Below are positions 9,614-19,185 of a stretch of DNA of 64,000 nucleotides, piece by piece. Position numbers and translations under genes: made by a program. The number at the start of each line of letters is the position of its first letter. Position 1 is the first letter of the stretch. Source of the DNA: Paraburkholderia sp. HP33-1 (lineage in GTDB: Bacteria > Pseudomonadota > Gammaproteobacteria > Burkholderiales > Burkholderiaceae). A model generated the notes under the pieces. That model had not been told where the DNA came from. It ran no database searches and saw nothing but the letters and a program-made list of their open reading frames with translations. Location of the stretch: assembly GCF_021390595.1 (NCBI RefSeq), contig NZ_JAJEJR010000002.1:124001-188000 (forward strand), in the 5' to 3' direction.

Positions 9614-9815
9614 CGATCTACCTTGTATCGCCAGTGGCGGGTGGACCGGACAAAGACGTTCAGGTCACCCGAACGTTCCTGGAGTTTTCTTGCCGACGCT
9701 GGAATTTACCACGCACGGTGTCGGTCGCGCTTGGCCCGGAATTCGCTGGCTGACGAAGGTGGGTACGAGATCACGTAGGAGGGGTTGGCGCTCGCTGATT
9801 CGATCGCCCCCGGTG

Positions 9816-10550
9816 TTACCGGGCCGCGTCCGCCGCTCGCCGCTGCGCGATCAGATCGGCGAGCCGCTCGATCTGCTGCCCATTCGCATCGAAATTACCA
9901 GCGTCGAGCCACTGCTGATAACACGAGCGCAACGCCGGCCATTCGCTGTCTATGATCGAATGCCACGCCGTGTCGCGATTGCGCTCGCGGTAGACGATCG
10001 CCTGCCGGAAGATCCCCTCGAATGTGAATCCATAGCGAAGCGCGGCCTTGCGCGATGGCTCGTTCAGCGAATCGCATTTCCATTCGAAGCGTCGATAACC
10101 GAGCTTGTCGAACACTTCGCCGAGCAGCACGAACATCGCATCGGTCGCGATGCGCGTGCGCTTGAGCCGCGGCGAATACGTAACGTTGCCGACTTCGATC
10201 ACGCCGTTGGCGGGATCGATCCGCATCAGCGAAAGCGTGCCGACCGGCTTGGCCGTAGCGAGGTCGATCACCGTGTAGTGCAGCGGATCTTTCGATGCCG
10301 CCATCTGCGTCAGACGCTCACGATAGGCCGCAAGGCTGTCGAACGGGCCGATCGCCAGATAGGTCCAGTCGCGGTCATCGGGGGCCGAGCGGTACGCGTC
10401 GAAGAGGTCCGCCGCGTGGCGCTCGACGTCGACCGCTTCGAGCCGGCAATAGCGGCCGGTCATCGGCTCGCGGCCCGGCGGCTGCGCGCCGTGCCAGCCG
10501 GGCACGGGCGCGCCGATCGGCTGGCCGTAGGCGTTACGTGTGGGTTCCAT
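9816..10550 (-). CDS. GNAT N-acetyltransferase, RimJ/RimL type
   Basis: The product is 244 residues. The RimJ-like GNAT core is recognisable from GRYCRLEAVDVERHAADLF through GTLSLMRIDPANGVIEVGNV and the acetyl-CoA pocket strand FVLLGEVFDKLGYRRFEWKCDSLNEPSRKAALRYGFTFEG, whose end is the classic N..S..(A/R)..GF pattern. The ATG at 10550 has AGGAG seven bases upstream; a longer frame to 10610 would run into the divergent regulator's promoter. It faces a MocR-type regulator only 89 bases away, which makes it the likely target. The acyl acceptor is unknown. Confidence 0.85.
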   Translation of the reverse strand: MEPTRNAYGQPIGAPVPGWHGAQPPGREPMTGRYCRLEAVDVERHAADLFDAYRSAPDDRDWTYLAIGPFDSLAAYRERLTQMAASKDPLHYTVIDLATAKPVGTLSLMRIDPANGVIEVGNVTYSPRLKRTRIATDAMFVLLGEVFDKLGYRRFEWKCDSLNEPSRKAALRYGFTFEGIFRQAIVYRERNRDTAWHSIIDSEWPALRSCYQQWLDAGNFDANGQQIERLADLIAQRRAADAAR

Positions 10551-10639
10551 GTCTGTTCTCCTGTCGATGCAGGAACGATACGACAAACGTGGTATGTTCA
10601 AAAGATCCACGACACGCCTATTCGATAGATCCAGTCACC

Positions 10640-12139
10640 ATGATCGAAATCATCGGACCGCTCGTCCATGCTGAGGACGCCATCGCCGCAAGCGGCGTCG
10701 CCCGGCCCGCGCCACTGCAAAAGCAGCTGATCGAACGTCTGCAACAGGCGATTCTCGCGGGCCGACTGCCGGCCGGGTCGCTGCTGCCGTCGTCGCGGCT
10801 GCTCGCCGCCGAAATGGGCGTGTCGCGCAACACGGTAGTGATCGCGTACGAGCATCTCGCGGCGGTCGGCTATGTGATCGCCGATCGCCAGGGCACGCGC
10901 GTGAGCCCGCTGTCGAGCCCCGCCGCGCGTGGCGACCCGGCGGCGGCTTCGGCCTTGCCGCAGGTTGCGTACGCGGCGCGCGTCGGGCAGTTCGCGGCGT
11001 CGCACCATCACGCCGACAACGCGTATGCGCTAACCCCAGGCACGCCTGCACTCGACCGTTTCCCGCTTGCCGCTTGGCGGCGCGCGCTCGAACGGGCCAT
11101 GGAGCGCGCGCTACCGCGCGCGCTCGGCTACGGCCCGCCCACCGGCGAGCCCGCGCTGCGCGACGCGATCGCCGCGCATCTGCGAATGGCGCGCGGCGTG
11201 CGCTGCGACGGCTCGCAGGTCGTGATCACCGAGGGCGCGCAGGAAGCGCTGAACCTGTGCGTTCGTCTGCTGACCAACCCCGGCGATATCGCGTGGATCG
11301 AGGACCCCGGCTATCGCGGCGCGAAGGCCGCGTTCAACGCCGGTGACTTGCGCATGCAGCCGATTCCCGTCGACGCCGAAGGCATGGCCGTGCCGGCCGA
11401 CGCCTGGGCCACGCGTGCGCCGAAGCTGATCTACACGTCGCCCGCGCATCAGTATCCGACGGGCGCGGTGCTGTCGGTGGCGCGCCGGCTCGCGCTGATC
11501 GCGCAGGCGCGGCGCGGCGGCGCGTGGCTGATCGAAGACGATTACGACGGCGAGGTGCGCCACACCGGCGAGCCGATCGCGAGCATGCAGGGCCTCGTCG
11601 ACGAGGCGCCGGTGCTGTACGTCGGCTCGTTCAGCAAGACGATGTTTCCGGCTTTGCGCATTGGTTTCGTCGTGCTGCCGCGCGCGATTGCCGCGCATGC
11701 CGCCGTTGCGCTGCAGGAAATGCTGCGCGGTGGGCATCGGCTGGAGCAGCTGGCGCTGGCGCACTTCATCGAAAGCGGCGAGTTCGGGCGGCATCTCGGG
11801 CGGATGCGGCGGCTTTACCGCGAGCGCCAGCAGGCGCTGCGCGAGGCGCTGGCCGAGCATTTCCCGGCAGCGACGATTCTCGGCGGCGATTGCGGCATGC
11901 ATCTGACGCTGCGGCTGCCCGCGTCCCTCGACGATCGCGCGCTCGCGGCGCGTGCTCAGTCGCGGGGGCTCAATCCGCGCGCGCTATCGGGGTTCGCGCT
12001 GGGGGCGACGGCTGAGACGAACGGGCTCGTGATCGGGTATGGCAATACGGAGGCGGAGCGCTTGGGTCCTGCGGTGAAAGCGCTGGCGGAGTTGGTGTGG
12101 GAGATGGCGGCTGAGGGGCGTATCACGCCGGGCATATAA
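10640..12139 (+). CDS. MocR/PdxR-type GntR regulator with aminotransferase domain
   Basis: The product is 499 residues. An N-terminal GntR winged helix (residues 30-90; LPSSRLLAAEMGVSRNTVVIAYEHL) is fused to a fold-type I aminotransferase domain. The PLP lysine is K333 in GSFSKTMFPALRIG, and the IEDDYDGEVRH cofactor segment precedes it. MocR proteins use PLP or an amino-acid/PLP adduct as effector rather than catalysing transamination. I chose the ATG at 10640, giving MIEIIGPL; the frame is open upstream to 10295 but overlaps the divergent acetyltransferase. The arrangement suggests it controls that gene, and possibly its own. Confidence 0.9.
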   Translation: MIEIIGPLVHAEDAIAASGVARPAPLQKQLIERLQQAILAGRLPAGSLLPSSRLLAAEMGVSRNTVVIAYEHLAAVGYVIADRQGTRVSPLSSPAARGDPAAASALPQVAYAARVGQFAASHHHADNAYALTPGTPALDRFPLAAWRRALERAMERALPRALGYGPPTGEPALRDAIAAHLRMARGVRCDGSQVVITEGAQEALNLCVRLLTNPGDIAWIEDPGYRGAKAAFNAGDLRMQPIPVDAEGMAVPADAWATRAPKLIYTSPAHQYPTGAVLSVARRLALIAQARRGGAWLIEDDYDGEVRHTGEPIASMQGLVDEAPVLYVGSFSKTMFPALRIGFVVLPRAIAAHAAVALQEMLRGGHRLEQLALAHFIESGEFGRHLGRMRRLYRERQQALREALAEHFPAATILGGDCGMHLTLRLPASLDDRALAARAQSRGLNPRALSGFALGATAETNGLVIGYGNTEAERLGPAVKALAELVWEMAAEGRITPGI

Positions 12140-12336
12140 GTTCTACGTTTGTCCGCCCGGTCCATGTCGCGCTATCGTGTCGTATGCGCGGCGAATACGC
12201 AGTACCGATGTGCTGGTTTGCCCGCATGTGCCGCGGTTGCCCGACCCGACGGGCGGGGCGCTCGTGCGACAGGCGATGGGCACGAACAATGCGTTGAGTG
12301 TGGTTATCGATGACGATCTATCCGACCGGAGACGAC

Positions 12337-12669
12337 ATGAAGGAAATCGAACCGACCCCGTGGTTTGACCTGAGCATCCATACGCCCGTCCGCGAAGGCT
12401 GGTACGAGGTGCAGTTGGCGAGCGGGGACACGGCGTTTGCGAAATATGGCGACGGCGTGTGGACCGAAAAACCGTTGCTCGTGTTCACGCACTGGCGCGG
12501 ACTGTCCGCCGATCCGGCGAAAGCCGACGAGGGCGCGGCCGAGTCGATCAGCGCCGAGGCCACCGCGGCGCAGGGCGTGCGCGCCGCCTGGAACGCGTTC
12601 TTCCCGGGACTCGGCGACGAACAGCACAAGCCGCTCGATGCGGCGCCGAACGGCAAAGCGCCTCATTGA
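12337..12669 (+). CDS. Hypothetical protein, 110 residues
   Basis: A small soluble protein starting MKEIEPTPWFDLSIHTPVREGWYEVQ. The ATG at 12337 has GGAG about six bases upstream; the frame also offers ATG 12310 and GTG 12298. The N-terminal half has a repeating strand pattern (GWYEVQLASGDTAFAKY then WTEKPLLVFTHWRGL) like small beta-rich proteins, and the C-terminal half is Ala-rich and probably disordered. I do not recognise the family. It lies between the MocR gene and a convergent acetyltransferase, with nothing to suggest a role. The 197 bases before it show no other gene. Confidence 0.65.
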   Translation: MKEIEPTPWFDLSIHTPVREGWYEVQLASGDTAFAKYGDGVWTEKPLLVFTHWRGLSADPAKADEGAAESISAEATAAQGVRAAWNAFFPGLGDEQHKPLDAAPNGKAPH

Positions 12670-12764
12670 GGATCCCCTGATATTCGTTTGATGTCTTGCC
12701 GGGCGGCGGCTCGCGTGTTGCCGCCTGGCAGTTCGATTCGCCCGGCATCCACGCAGTGACGGGC

Positions 12765-13262
12765 TTATGCGTTCCCTTCGGTTTCGCCTTCGGCGAATGC
12801 CTTGAGCGCATCGCCCGCCAGACGGTAACGCACCCATTCGCTTTGCGGATTCGCGCCGATCGACTTGTAGAAGCCGATGGCCGGCTCGTTCCAGTCGAGC
12901 ACGCTCCATTCGAAGCGGCCGCAGCCGGTTTCGCAGGCGATTTGCGCGAGATGGCGCAGCATCCGTTTGCCCGCGCCGCTGCCGCGCGATGCCGGCGACA
13001 CGTACAGGTCTTCCAGATAAAGCCCCTGTTTGCCAAGCCACGTCGAATACGAAAAGAAGTACACGCAAAAACCGACGGGCTCGCCGTTCATTTCGCAGAT
13101 CAGCGCTTTCGCGGGCGCGCCCGCGGAAAACAGGCTCTTTTCGATGTCTTTGACGCCGGCGACGACTTCGTGCTCGGCTTTCTCGTAGACCGCGAGTTCG
13201 GTGATGAAGCGCAGGATCAGGGTGGCGTCGGAAGCGGTGGCGGGGCGGATGTGAATCGTCAA
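12765..13262 (-). CDS. GNAT N-acetyltransferase (diamine acetyltransferase-like)
   Basis: The product is 165 residues, a single GNAT domain. It begins MTIHIRPATASDATLILRFITELAVYEKA, the start typical of the spermidine/spermine acetyltransferase-like branch. The acetyl-CoA loop is in LYVSPASRGSGAGKRMLRHLA (R/Q-x-x-G-x-G/A), followed by the beta-5/alpha-4 segment RFEWSVLDWNEPAIGFYKSIGA, which includes the conserved DWN.PA..FY. Substrates in this branch are small amines or amino-acid analogues. No neighbour points to one. It is monocistronic. Confidence 0.9.
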   Translation of the reverse strand: MTIHIRPATASDATLILRFITELAVYEKAEHEVVAGVKDIEKSLFSAGAPAKALICEMNGEPVGFCVYFFSYSTWLGKQGLYLEDLYVSPASRGSGAGKRMLRHLAQIACETGCGRFEWSVLDWNEPAIGFYKSIGANPQSEWVRYRLAGDALKAFAEGETEGNA

Positions 13263-13362
13263 GGTTTAGTGCTCGATGTGTTCGGGGGTGAATCGTGGCC
13301 GGCTGACGGCGCGCGCCAAACGCGCCGGCGCCGGAATAGACTCACATCGTAGCAAAGAGCCC

Positions 13363-13403
13363 AAGGCCCCGCCAAAGACCCCGTCAAAGACGGACGGGGC
13401 CTT
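13363..13403 (-). terminator. Rho-independent terminator after the PQQ-repeat gene
   Basis: An outer inverted repeat pairs AAGGCCCCG (13363-13371) with CGGGGCCTT (13395-13403). Read on the minus strand, an inner hairpin CCCCGTC/GACGGGG is followed at once by TCTTT. It lies nine bases beyond the stop of the gene at 13413-14987 and before the convergent-side acetyltransferase start, so it can end that transcript. Confidence 0.75.
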
Positions 13404-13412
13404 TGAGGTTTC

Positions 13413-14987
13413 CTACAGGCCGAACGCGAAGAATTTCTGCGGCCCTGGTCCGTTCGTCGAGCCAGAGCCCCAAAACACCACACCGTCCGCAATGGCCGGT
13501 CCGGCATTGCACGCACCGCCGCTATTGTATGACCACAGTGTTTTTCCGTTGGAAGCATTGAGGGCGTACATCGTGCCATTCACGTAGTCGAGATTGCATC
13601 CGAAGACCACGCCATTTGCGACACTCACGGCTGCTTCCGCGCGGCTTCCGAGCGGATCCGGAGTAGTCCATATTACTGCGCCGGAATTCACGTTAAGCGC
13701 TGCCCAGCCTCCAGACGTGGTGGTGCCACCGCCTTGTGCCAATTGCCATATGCCAGGCGTCGTACCCGAGCCAGTCATCCCGCTGTTCGATGCCGCAACA
13801 TAAATGAAATGGCCATCATTGGCCGATCCCCACTGGAGACCGCCTGTCAGTCCACCCGGGGCGACCTGCGTGGACCAACGCAGAGCGCCTGTGTCTTCAT
13901 CGAATGCCCAGAACATCCCGCTCTTCTGCCCCGCGCCGACTAGTCTGCCAGCGTTGCCGTTACCCCCGAAGAGCATCGGTCCTTGTGCGAAGTCCCAATC
14001 CGGACCCTTCGGATTGGGGCAGTTGGCATTCGGCGGAAGGGTAAAGACGCCCGGGACATTGAGACCGCAGCCAACATTCCACGTGTCGTATGGCAAGCCA
14101 CGTGCGGACCATTTGAGGTCGCCGGTGGTCATGTCTAGCGCAAGGATCGAGTCGAAGTGGTCGTTCGGATCGATGCACGCTGTCGGCGTGCCACCATTGT
14201 TCAGGCAGTCAAGTACGGCCTGCGGCACGGCCCAGTTGTTGCCGGAGCCCATGAACACAGTATTGCGCTGAACGTCCACGGCGCCCGTGCTGCCCCAGAC
14301 GGAGCCGCCGTAATAACCCTCCGGCATCGTGTAGGTTTGCCACTTGATTGCGCCGGTCGCGACATCGAGCGCGACGACGCTGCCGCGGAACGTCCACTGC
14401 CATGCAGGCGGGGGGACATAGGCGGCGATCAATTCTTCGTTCGATGCGATCCCTACGAAAGCCGTACCGTTCGCGATGACGGCCGACTGCGTGACCATTG
14501 AATACGTGGTCTTGTCGACCCGGGTGTTCCAAAGTAGGGCGCCCGTGTTCTTGTCAACGGCAAAGACATGGGCTCCTTGTGGGCTCGACAGCTTGCCGCT
14601 CTGATTGCCGAGTATCAGTGCGTTTCCGGAGATAGCGGGCGTTGCGCGCGCGTAGTCGTTGGGGATGCCGGTATAGGACGATACAAGGTTCTTCCAGATA
14701 ATGTCGCCGGTCTTCCGGTCGACCTTGTAAAGATATCCCGCGGAATCCGGGAAATAGGCATAGCCCTCATCGAGGGCAGGGGTCGCCGTCACGTTTCCGG
14801 TTGTACTGATTGCCCATAGCTCGTGAAGCGAACCGGCCGTCTTCGGACTGATCGACGATTCATTTTCCTGATTCCGGGAGTTCATCAATCCGTTACCCGA
14901 AGTCGGCCAATCAGTCGCATATGCGACACTACTCGTTATCAAGCCAAGTAGCAGCGCGCACGTTGAACACAACGTGTCAGTTCTCAT
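13413..14987 (-). CDS. Secreted PQQ-binding-like beta-propeller protein (PQQ dehydrogenase-like)
   Basis: The product is 524 residues. A Sec signal peptide (MRTDTLCSTCALLLGLITSSVAYA) is followed by at least seven propeller repeats of the form (V/L)D..TG...W, for example KVDRKTGDIIW, AVDKNTGALLW, ALDVATGAIKW, ALDMTTGDLKW and AFDEDTGALRW. This matches polyvinyl-alcohol/alcohol dehydrogenase-type PQQ proteins, but there is no cytochrome c CXXCH motif, so a fused electron acceptor is absent. It would act in the periplasm. The ATG at 14987 has a strong GGAGGAG. It is alone, with no PQQ synthesis genes nearby, so an enzymatic role is plausible but unproven. Confidence 0.85.
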   Translation of the reverse strand: MRTDTLCSTCALLLGLITSSVAYATDWPTSGNGLMNSRNQENESSISPKTAGSLHELWAISTTGNVTATPALDEGYAYFPDSAGYLYKVDRKTGDIIWKNLVSSYTGIPNDYARATPAISGNALILGNQSGKLSSPQGAHVFAVDKNTGALLWNTRVDKTTYSMVTQSAVIANGTAFVGIASNEELIAAYVPPPAWQWTFRGSVVALDVATGAIKWQTYTMPEGYYGGSVWGSTGAVDVQRNTVFMGSGNNWAVPQAVLDCLNNGGTPTACIDPNDHFDSILALDMTTGDLKWSARGLPYDTWNVGCGLNVPGVFTLPPNANCPNPKGPDWDFAQGPMLFGGNGNAGRLVGAGQKSGMFWAFDEDTGALRWSTQVAPGGLTGGLQWGSANDGHFIYVAASNSGMTGSGTTPGIWQLAQGGGTTTSGGWAALNVNSGAVIWTTPDPLGSRAEAAVSVANGVVFGCNLDYVNGTMYALNASNGKTLWSYNSGGACNAGPAIADGVVFWGSGSTNGPGPQKFFAFGL

Positions 14988-15345
14988 GTCATCTCCTCCG
15001 GACTCGTTTGTAAGTTGTGCGTTCACGCTTTTGCGAAGCGCGAATTTTGGTAGTTCGGACAACAACGTAAACAATCTGTAGCGCGGGGCGGGGGCAATCG
15101 AGAATATCGTGAACGTCTATTCAGGGACCATTGACGCATTGGCGTAATGTACGGAATCGCACAGAGCGAGTCATAACAGCACAGCTTGCCAATGCTGCTT
15201 GACACATTGCGAAGTTCTTTTCGATGCAATTACGTTACTTGCACAAAACGAGTTCGCGAAATGGTTGTGGCGCTGGGAAAGAGGTCGTGACTTGACTAGA
15301 CGAACGGGATAGTTCAACAGAAGGGATCAAGCGCATTGCACCGCT
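14988..15345. other. Intergenic region, 358 bases
   Basis: This stretch carries the ribosome binding site and promoter region of the PQQ-repeat gene (minus strand) and the 3' side of the TfoX-like gene. It is visibly richer in A+T than the flanks. I found no tRNA, repeat or convincing small gene in it. Confidence 0.6.
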
Positions 15346-15729
15346 TTAACTCTTCGGCAACACAGACCTACCACGCGGCTTTCGCGGCTTGGGCTCGACC
15401 CCCACACGCGGATCACGCTCAAGTACAAGCGCCGTCAGTTGTTCGACAGTGTCTTCAAACGCAGGATCCTCCTGCGGCACATAAAGCCATTTCCCGAGCA
15501 CCGGGTGAGGTCGCAACGCAGGCATATCGGCAATTAAAGCAGCATGGCGTTCCTGCGACGTGCAGACGAGCAGCCCATTCCACGGCTTATTGCGATCGGC
15601 GGCAATCAGACACAGCAGCCCATCGATATACGCAGCGTCGCTACCAAACATCCGCCTGCGCACATATGTCGGATCGCGTTCGAATGCGTCGAAGATCCAG
15701 AGGAGCGAATTGCTGATCGAAGAGGGCAT
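15346..15729 (-). CDS. TfoX/Sxy N-terminal-like small protein
   Basis: The product is 127 residues from the ATG at 15729 (MPSSISNSLLWIFDAFE). The segment YVRRRMFGSDAAYIDGLLCLIAADRN resembles the TfoX N-terminal fold, in which an RRMFGG..ly..g..f.l. pattern is typical, and the following HPVLGKWLYVP fits the same fold. The C-terminus is basic and proline-rich (EPKPRKPRGRS). TfoX proteins promote competence gene expression in some bacteria, but single-domain relatives are often uncharacterised, so no function is assigned. The frame is open up to 15894 without a better start; no clear ribosome site was seen. It is divergent from an AraC regulator. Confidence 0.6.
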   Translation of the reverse strand: MPSSISNSLLWIFDAFERDPTYVRRRMFGSDAAYIDGLLCLIAADRNKPWNGLLVCTSQERHAALIADMPALRPHPVLGKWLYVPQEDPAFEDTVEQLTALVLERDPRVGVEPKPRKPRGRSVLPKS

Positions 15730-15882
15730 TGGTGGAAAATTCCGGCAAGCGGAGGCGAACGAAGATAAGTCTACGCAAATTCTCCGGGCACGGCAGACCA
15801 GCCGATTGAAGGTCGAGCAAGCGCGGCCAGGTAACATGTATCCAATCCCGGCGACCCTATCGGAACTCGTTCGATCCAGACC

Positions 15883-16755
15883 ATGCAAGCTCATACCGAC
15901 GCCACCGCTGCCTACACGAAGCGCTTCGAAACCGTCCTCGCCTATATCGACGCAAACATCGAGGGCGATCTGTCGGTCGGCGCGCTAAGCCGCATCGCAA
16001 ACTTTTCGAAGTTCCATTTTCATCGACAGTTTGCCGCGTATGTCGGTCTACCCGTCGCACGCTACGTGCAGCTGATGCGCTTGCGTCGCGCGGCCCACCG
16101 CCTTGCCTCGCAAGCGTCCTGCACGGTGCTCGATGCCGCGCTCGACGCGGGCTTCGACAGCCCCGAAGCCTTCAGCCGTGCATTCAAGCGTGCCTTCGGC
16201 CTGGCGCCGAGCGCGTTCCGGCGGCACCCGGCATGGCATATCTGGAGCGCGAATTTTGTGGTTCCTTATCTTTCGAGGAAGCTGATCATGCAAGTGCAAA
16301 TCGTCGATTTTGCTGAAACCCGTGTTGCCGCGCTCGAACACCGTGGTCCACTCGGACTCGTCAACGAGAGCGTGCGCAAGTTCGCCGAGTGGCGTATTCA
16401 AAGCGGGCAATCGCCGGTGGCGTCGAGCAGAACGTTCGGCATTCCGCGCGGCAATCCGGACACCGTGCCAGCAGGAGCATTCCGCTTCGATATCTGCGGA
16501 GAGATCGACGAACCCGTCGCGTCGAATCACTATGGTGTGCGCGAACTCATCATTCCGGGCGGACGGTGCGCGGTGGTTCGGCACACGGGATCGACCGACC
16601 ACATCGGCGAGACGATCTACCCGATCTATCGCGACTGGCTGCCTTCGAGTGGAGCAGAGTTGCGGGACCATCCGCTGTTTTTCCACTACCTGAGCGTTTA
16701 TCCTGAGACGCCGCTCGATCAGTGGCAGACGGATATCTATCTTCCGTTGGTGTGA
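15883..16755 (+). CDS. AraC-family regulator with GyrI-like effector domain
   Basis: The product is 290 residues. The N-terminal AraC/XylS DNA-binding domain (residues 12-112) has two helix-turn-helix units, LSRIANFSKFHFHRQFAAYVG and VLDAALDAGFDSPEAFSRAFK. The C-terminal half (residues 130-290), starting QVQIVDFAETRVAALEHRGP, is a GyrI/SOUL-like small-molecule-binding domain as in Rob and SbmC. Such proteins often sense cationic drugs or organic compounds and activate efflux or detoxification genes. It lies directly upstream of an MHS-type transporter on the same strand, a possible target or co-transcribed partner. Confidence 0.9.
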   Translation: MQAHTDATAAYTKRFETVLAYIDANIEGDLSVGALSRIANFSKFHFHRQFAAYVGLPVARYVQLMRLRRAAHRLASQASCTVLDAALDAGFDSPEAFSRAFKRAFGLAPSAFRRHPAWHIWSANFVVPYLSRKLIMQVQIVDFAETRVAALEHRGPLGLVNESVRKFAEWRIQSGQSPVASSRTFGIPRGNPDTVPAGAFRFDICGEIDEPVASNHYGVRELIIPGGRCAVVRHTGSTDHIGETIYPIYRDWLPSSGAELRDHPLFFHYLSVYPETPLDQWQTDIYLPLV

Positions 16756-16893
16756 TTGGAGGATGGGGTGCGCAATCCGAGGCCGCAAAGGCGATTTTGC
16801 CGTCCGCGCTTCGTGTCATCACCGGAACCACTCGATACACCCACATGTCAAAAAACGATGTCACCCTTCCGTATGCATTTGGGGAGATATCAA

Positions 16894-18258
16894 ATGGCTG
16901 CCACGCAATCAGGGGTAATGCCCCTCTCCGATGAGGAGGCTCGGCGCCAGTTGCGCCGCGCTGTCATCGCCAGCACGATTGGTACCACGATCGAATGGTA
17001 TGACTTCTTCCTGTACAGCATCGTCACAGGTCTTGTATTCGCGAAGCTGTATTTTCCAGAATCGGACCCGCTCGTCGGCACACTCCAGGCTTTTACAATT
17101 TACGCTGTCGGCTTTATTGCGCGACCGGTGGGCGCGGCAATTTTCGGCCACTATGGCGATCGCATCGGGCGTAAAGCCACGTTAATCGTGACGCTATTGC
17201 TGATGGGACTCGCGACGTTTGCCGTGGGCTTTGTTCCGACCTACGCGACGATCGGCATCTGGGGGGCAATCGTGCTCACGGTGCTGCGCTTCATTCAGGG
17301 CGTGGGCGTTGGCGGCGAGTGGGGCGGCTCGGTGCTGATGTCGATGGAATGGGCACGCACCAACAAGCATCGAGGTTTCGTCGCGTCCTGGCCGCAGTTC
17401 GGCGTACCGGCGGGATTGTTCATTGCGAACCTGGCGGTGCTGGCCACAAGCCAGATCTCCGGCAGCGCATTTCTCACGTGGGGCTGGCGGGTGCCGTTTT
17501 TCCTCAGTATCGTGCTGGTTGCGATTGGCCTTTATATTCGCTTGAGTATTCTCGAGACGCCGATTTTCGCGAAGCTGCTCGCTGAGCGCAGGATAGAGAA
17601 GGCGCCGATGCGCGAAGTATTGCGCCGGCAGCCGAAAGACATTCTTCTGTCGGCCTTTGCGCGCATGGCCGAACAGGCGCCTTTCTATATTTTCACGGCC
17701 TTTATATTCACCTATGGCGTGATGAGGCTGGGCGTTTCACGCGACCTGTTGCTCACGGCGGTGCTGGCCGCCGCGGTGCTGGAATTATTTACGATTCCGT
17801 TCTTTGGTCACGTGTCTGATCTGATCGGACGGCGACGCATGTACGTGATCGGCGCCGCTGCTGCCGGGCTATTCGGTTTTCTGTATTTTTTCATGCTCGG
17901 CACCCGTAACCCCATATTGATCTTTGTGGCCATCGTGCTTTCGCTGGTGCCGCATGCGATGATGTATGGTCCCCAGGCCGCGTTGATCGCCGAATCGTTC
18001 ACGGGGCGTCTGCGTTACAGCGGTGCGTCGATGGGTTACCAGTTGGCTTCCGTCATTGCCGGCGGTCCGGCACCGTTGATTGCGACTGCGCTCTACGCTT
18101 ACTTCCATTCGGGCTTTGCGGTGGCGTGGTATGTCTTCGCGTGCGCGGTGATTAGCGTGGCCGCCGCTATGCAATTGGGCGATCGCACGAATAAGGACAT
18201 TTCGCGGGAATACGACGACGTGCATGCGATGCATGACAAGAGACATGCCACTCCGTGA
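16894..18258 (+). CDS. MFS transporter, metabolite:H+ symporter (MHS) family
   Basis: The product is 454 residues with twelve predicted membrane helices. The start of TM1, IASTIGTTIEWYDFFLY, is the hallmark of the MHS branch (citrate, alpha-ketoglutarate, shikimate, proline/betaine permeases), and the loop GHYGDRIGRKATLIVTLLLMG after TM2 is the MFS signature. RFIQGVGVGGEWGG in TM4 is also MHS-typical. I used the ATG at 16894, which has GGGGAG seven bases upstream; the open frame to 16756 lacks a good start. The substrate is probably an organic acid or osmolyte, but this cannot be settled from sequence. Confidence 0.9.
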   Translation: MAATQSGVMPLSDEEARRQLRRAVIASTIGTTIEWYDFFLYSIVTGLVFAKLYFPESDPLVGTLQAFTIYAVGFIARPVGAAIFGHYGDRIGRKATLIVTLLLMGLATFAVGFVPTYATIGIWGAIVLTVLRFIQGVGVGGEWGGSVLMSMEWARTNKHRGFVASWPQFGVPAGLFIANLAVLATSQISGSAFLTWGWRVPFFLSIVLVAIGLYIRLSILETPIFAKLLAERRIEKAPMREVLRRQPKDILLSAFARMAEQAPFYIFTAFIFTYGVMRLGVSRDLLLTAVLAAAVLELFTIPFFGHVSDLIGRRRMYVIGAAAAGLFGFLYFFMLGTRNPILIFVAIVLSLVPHAMMYGPQAALIAESFTGRLRYSGASMGYQLASVIAGGPAPLIATALYAYFHSGFAVAWYVFACAVISVAAAMQLGDRTNKDISREYDDVHAMHDKRHATP

Positions 18259-18306
18259 TCGATCCAGCGGATGGCCGGCCACAGCGGCCATCCGCCGAAT
18301 CGGCCA

Positions 18307-19152
18307 TCAACTCTTCAGCGGCAACCAGACTTCGACTCCACCCATCCCCGTCACCGGATCGAACTGTTCGCCATACCGTTCGAAAAGCGGTGCATCGGCA
18401 GGCACGTGCCCTGATGCGGGCAACCACTGATTCCAGATCGTATTCATCGTGCGGCGAATGCCCGAGATATGCTCGCGATGACTGAACACCGCATACCGTT
18501 GCGCAGCGATACGTACACGGCTCAATTCGGGCGGCAATGCCGAAAAATCGCCGACTTCGACGCCGCACATGTAGTCGAAGTTACCGAGTTCATCGGCGTT
18601 ATAGCTGACACCATAAGCCACCATGCCGACCTGTCCCGGCACCCTGCCGTACCAGGCGCCAAAGCGCTGCCATTGCGACGGAATCGCTTTGCTGGTCTCG
18701 CACGTATAGCGTTCGCTCAGTCCGGCGATGAGAAACGGCTTGCCGTCTTCGAAACGTGGCGGTTCCAGATGAGTCAGAAGGGTTTCGTCCATTTTGATCG
18801 GCTCCACGATGCTCAGGTTGTCGAGATGACCCCGCGCGCGCAGCGCATCGGGCGTGAGCCCGAACTGCTCGCGAAACGCGCGCGTGAATGCTTCGTGAGA
18901 GCCGTAACCGGCATCGATGGCGAGCGCCAGAATGTTGGGCGCTCCGCCGGCGAGCCGCTGCGCGGCAACGCTCAAACGACGCGCGCGCACGTAGCGCATG
19001 ACCGAAAGCCCGGTTGCCGCTTCGAACGCGCGCGCCAGATGAAAGCGCGACACGCATGCGCAACGGGCGATGTCGTCGAGCGTCAACTCGCCGGCGAAGT
19101 GGCTTTCGATAAACCAGAGCGCTTTTCCAACCGGATTCATCTCGGCTCTCAT
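18307..19152 (-). CDS. AraC-family regulator with GyrI-like effector domain (second)
   Basis: The product is 281 residues. The AraC DNA-binding domain occupies residues 8-105 (IARCACVSRFHLARAFEAATG and ILALAIDAGYGSHEAFTRAF), followed by a GyrI-like ligand-binding domain from about residue 120 (TLLTHLEPPRFEDGKPFLIAGLSERY). It resembles the regulator at 15883 in layout but not closely in sequence. It is 33 bases downstream of a start-to-stop junction with the DHA2 efflux gene in the same direction, so the two may be co-transcribed, the efflux gene being downstream. A drug-sensing role is inference. Confidence 0.9.
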   Translation of the reverse strand: MRAEMNPVGKALWFIESHFAGELTLDDIARCACVSRFHLARAFEAATGLSVMRYVRARRLSVAAQRLAGGAPNILALAIDAGYGSHEAFTRAFREQFGLTPDALRARGHLDNLSIVEPIKMDETLLTHLEPPRFEDGKPFLIAGLSERYTCETSKAIPSQWQRFGAWYGRVPGQVGMVAYGVSYNADELGNFDYMCGVEVGDFSALPPELSRVRIAAQRYAVFSHREHISGIRRTMNTIWNQWLPASGHVPADAPLFERYGEQFDPVTGMGGVEVWLPLKS

Positions 19153-19185
19153 GTCAGCATGAAGCCAGCATAGTCAGCGGCGAAC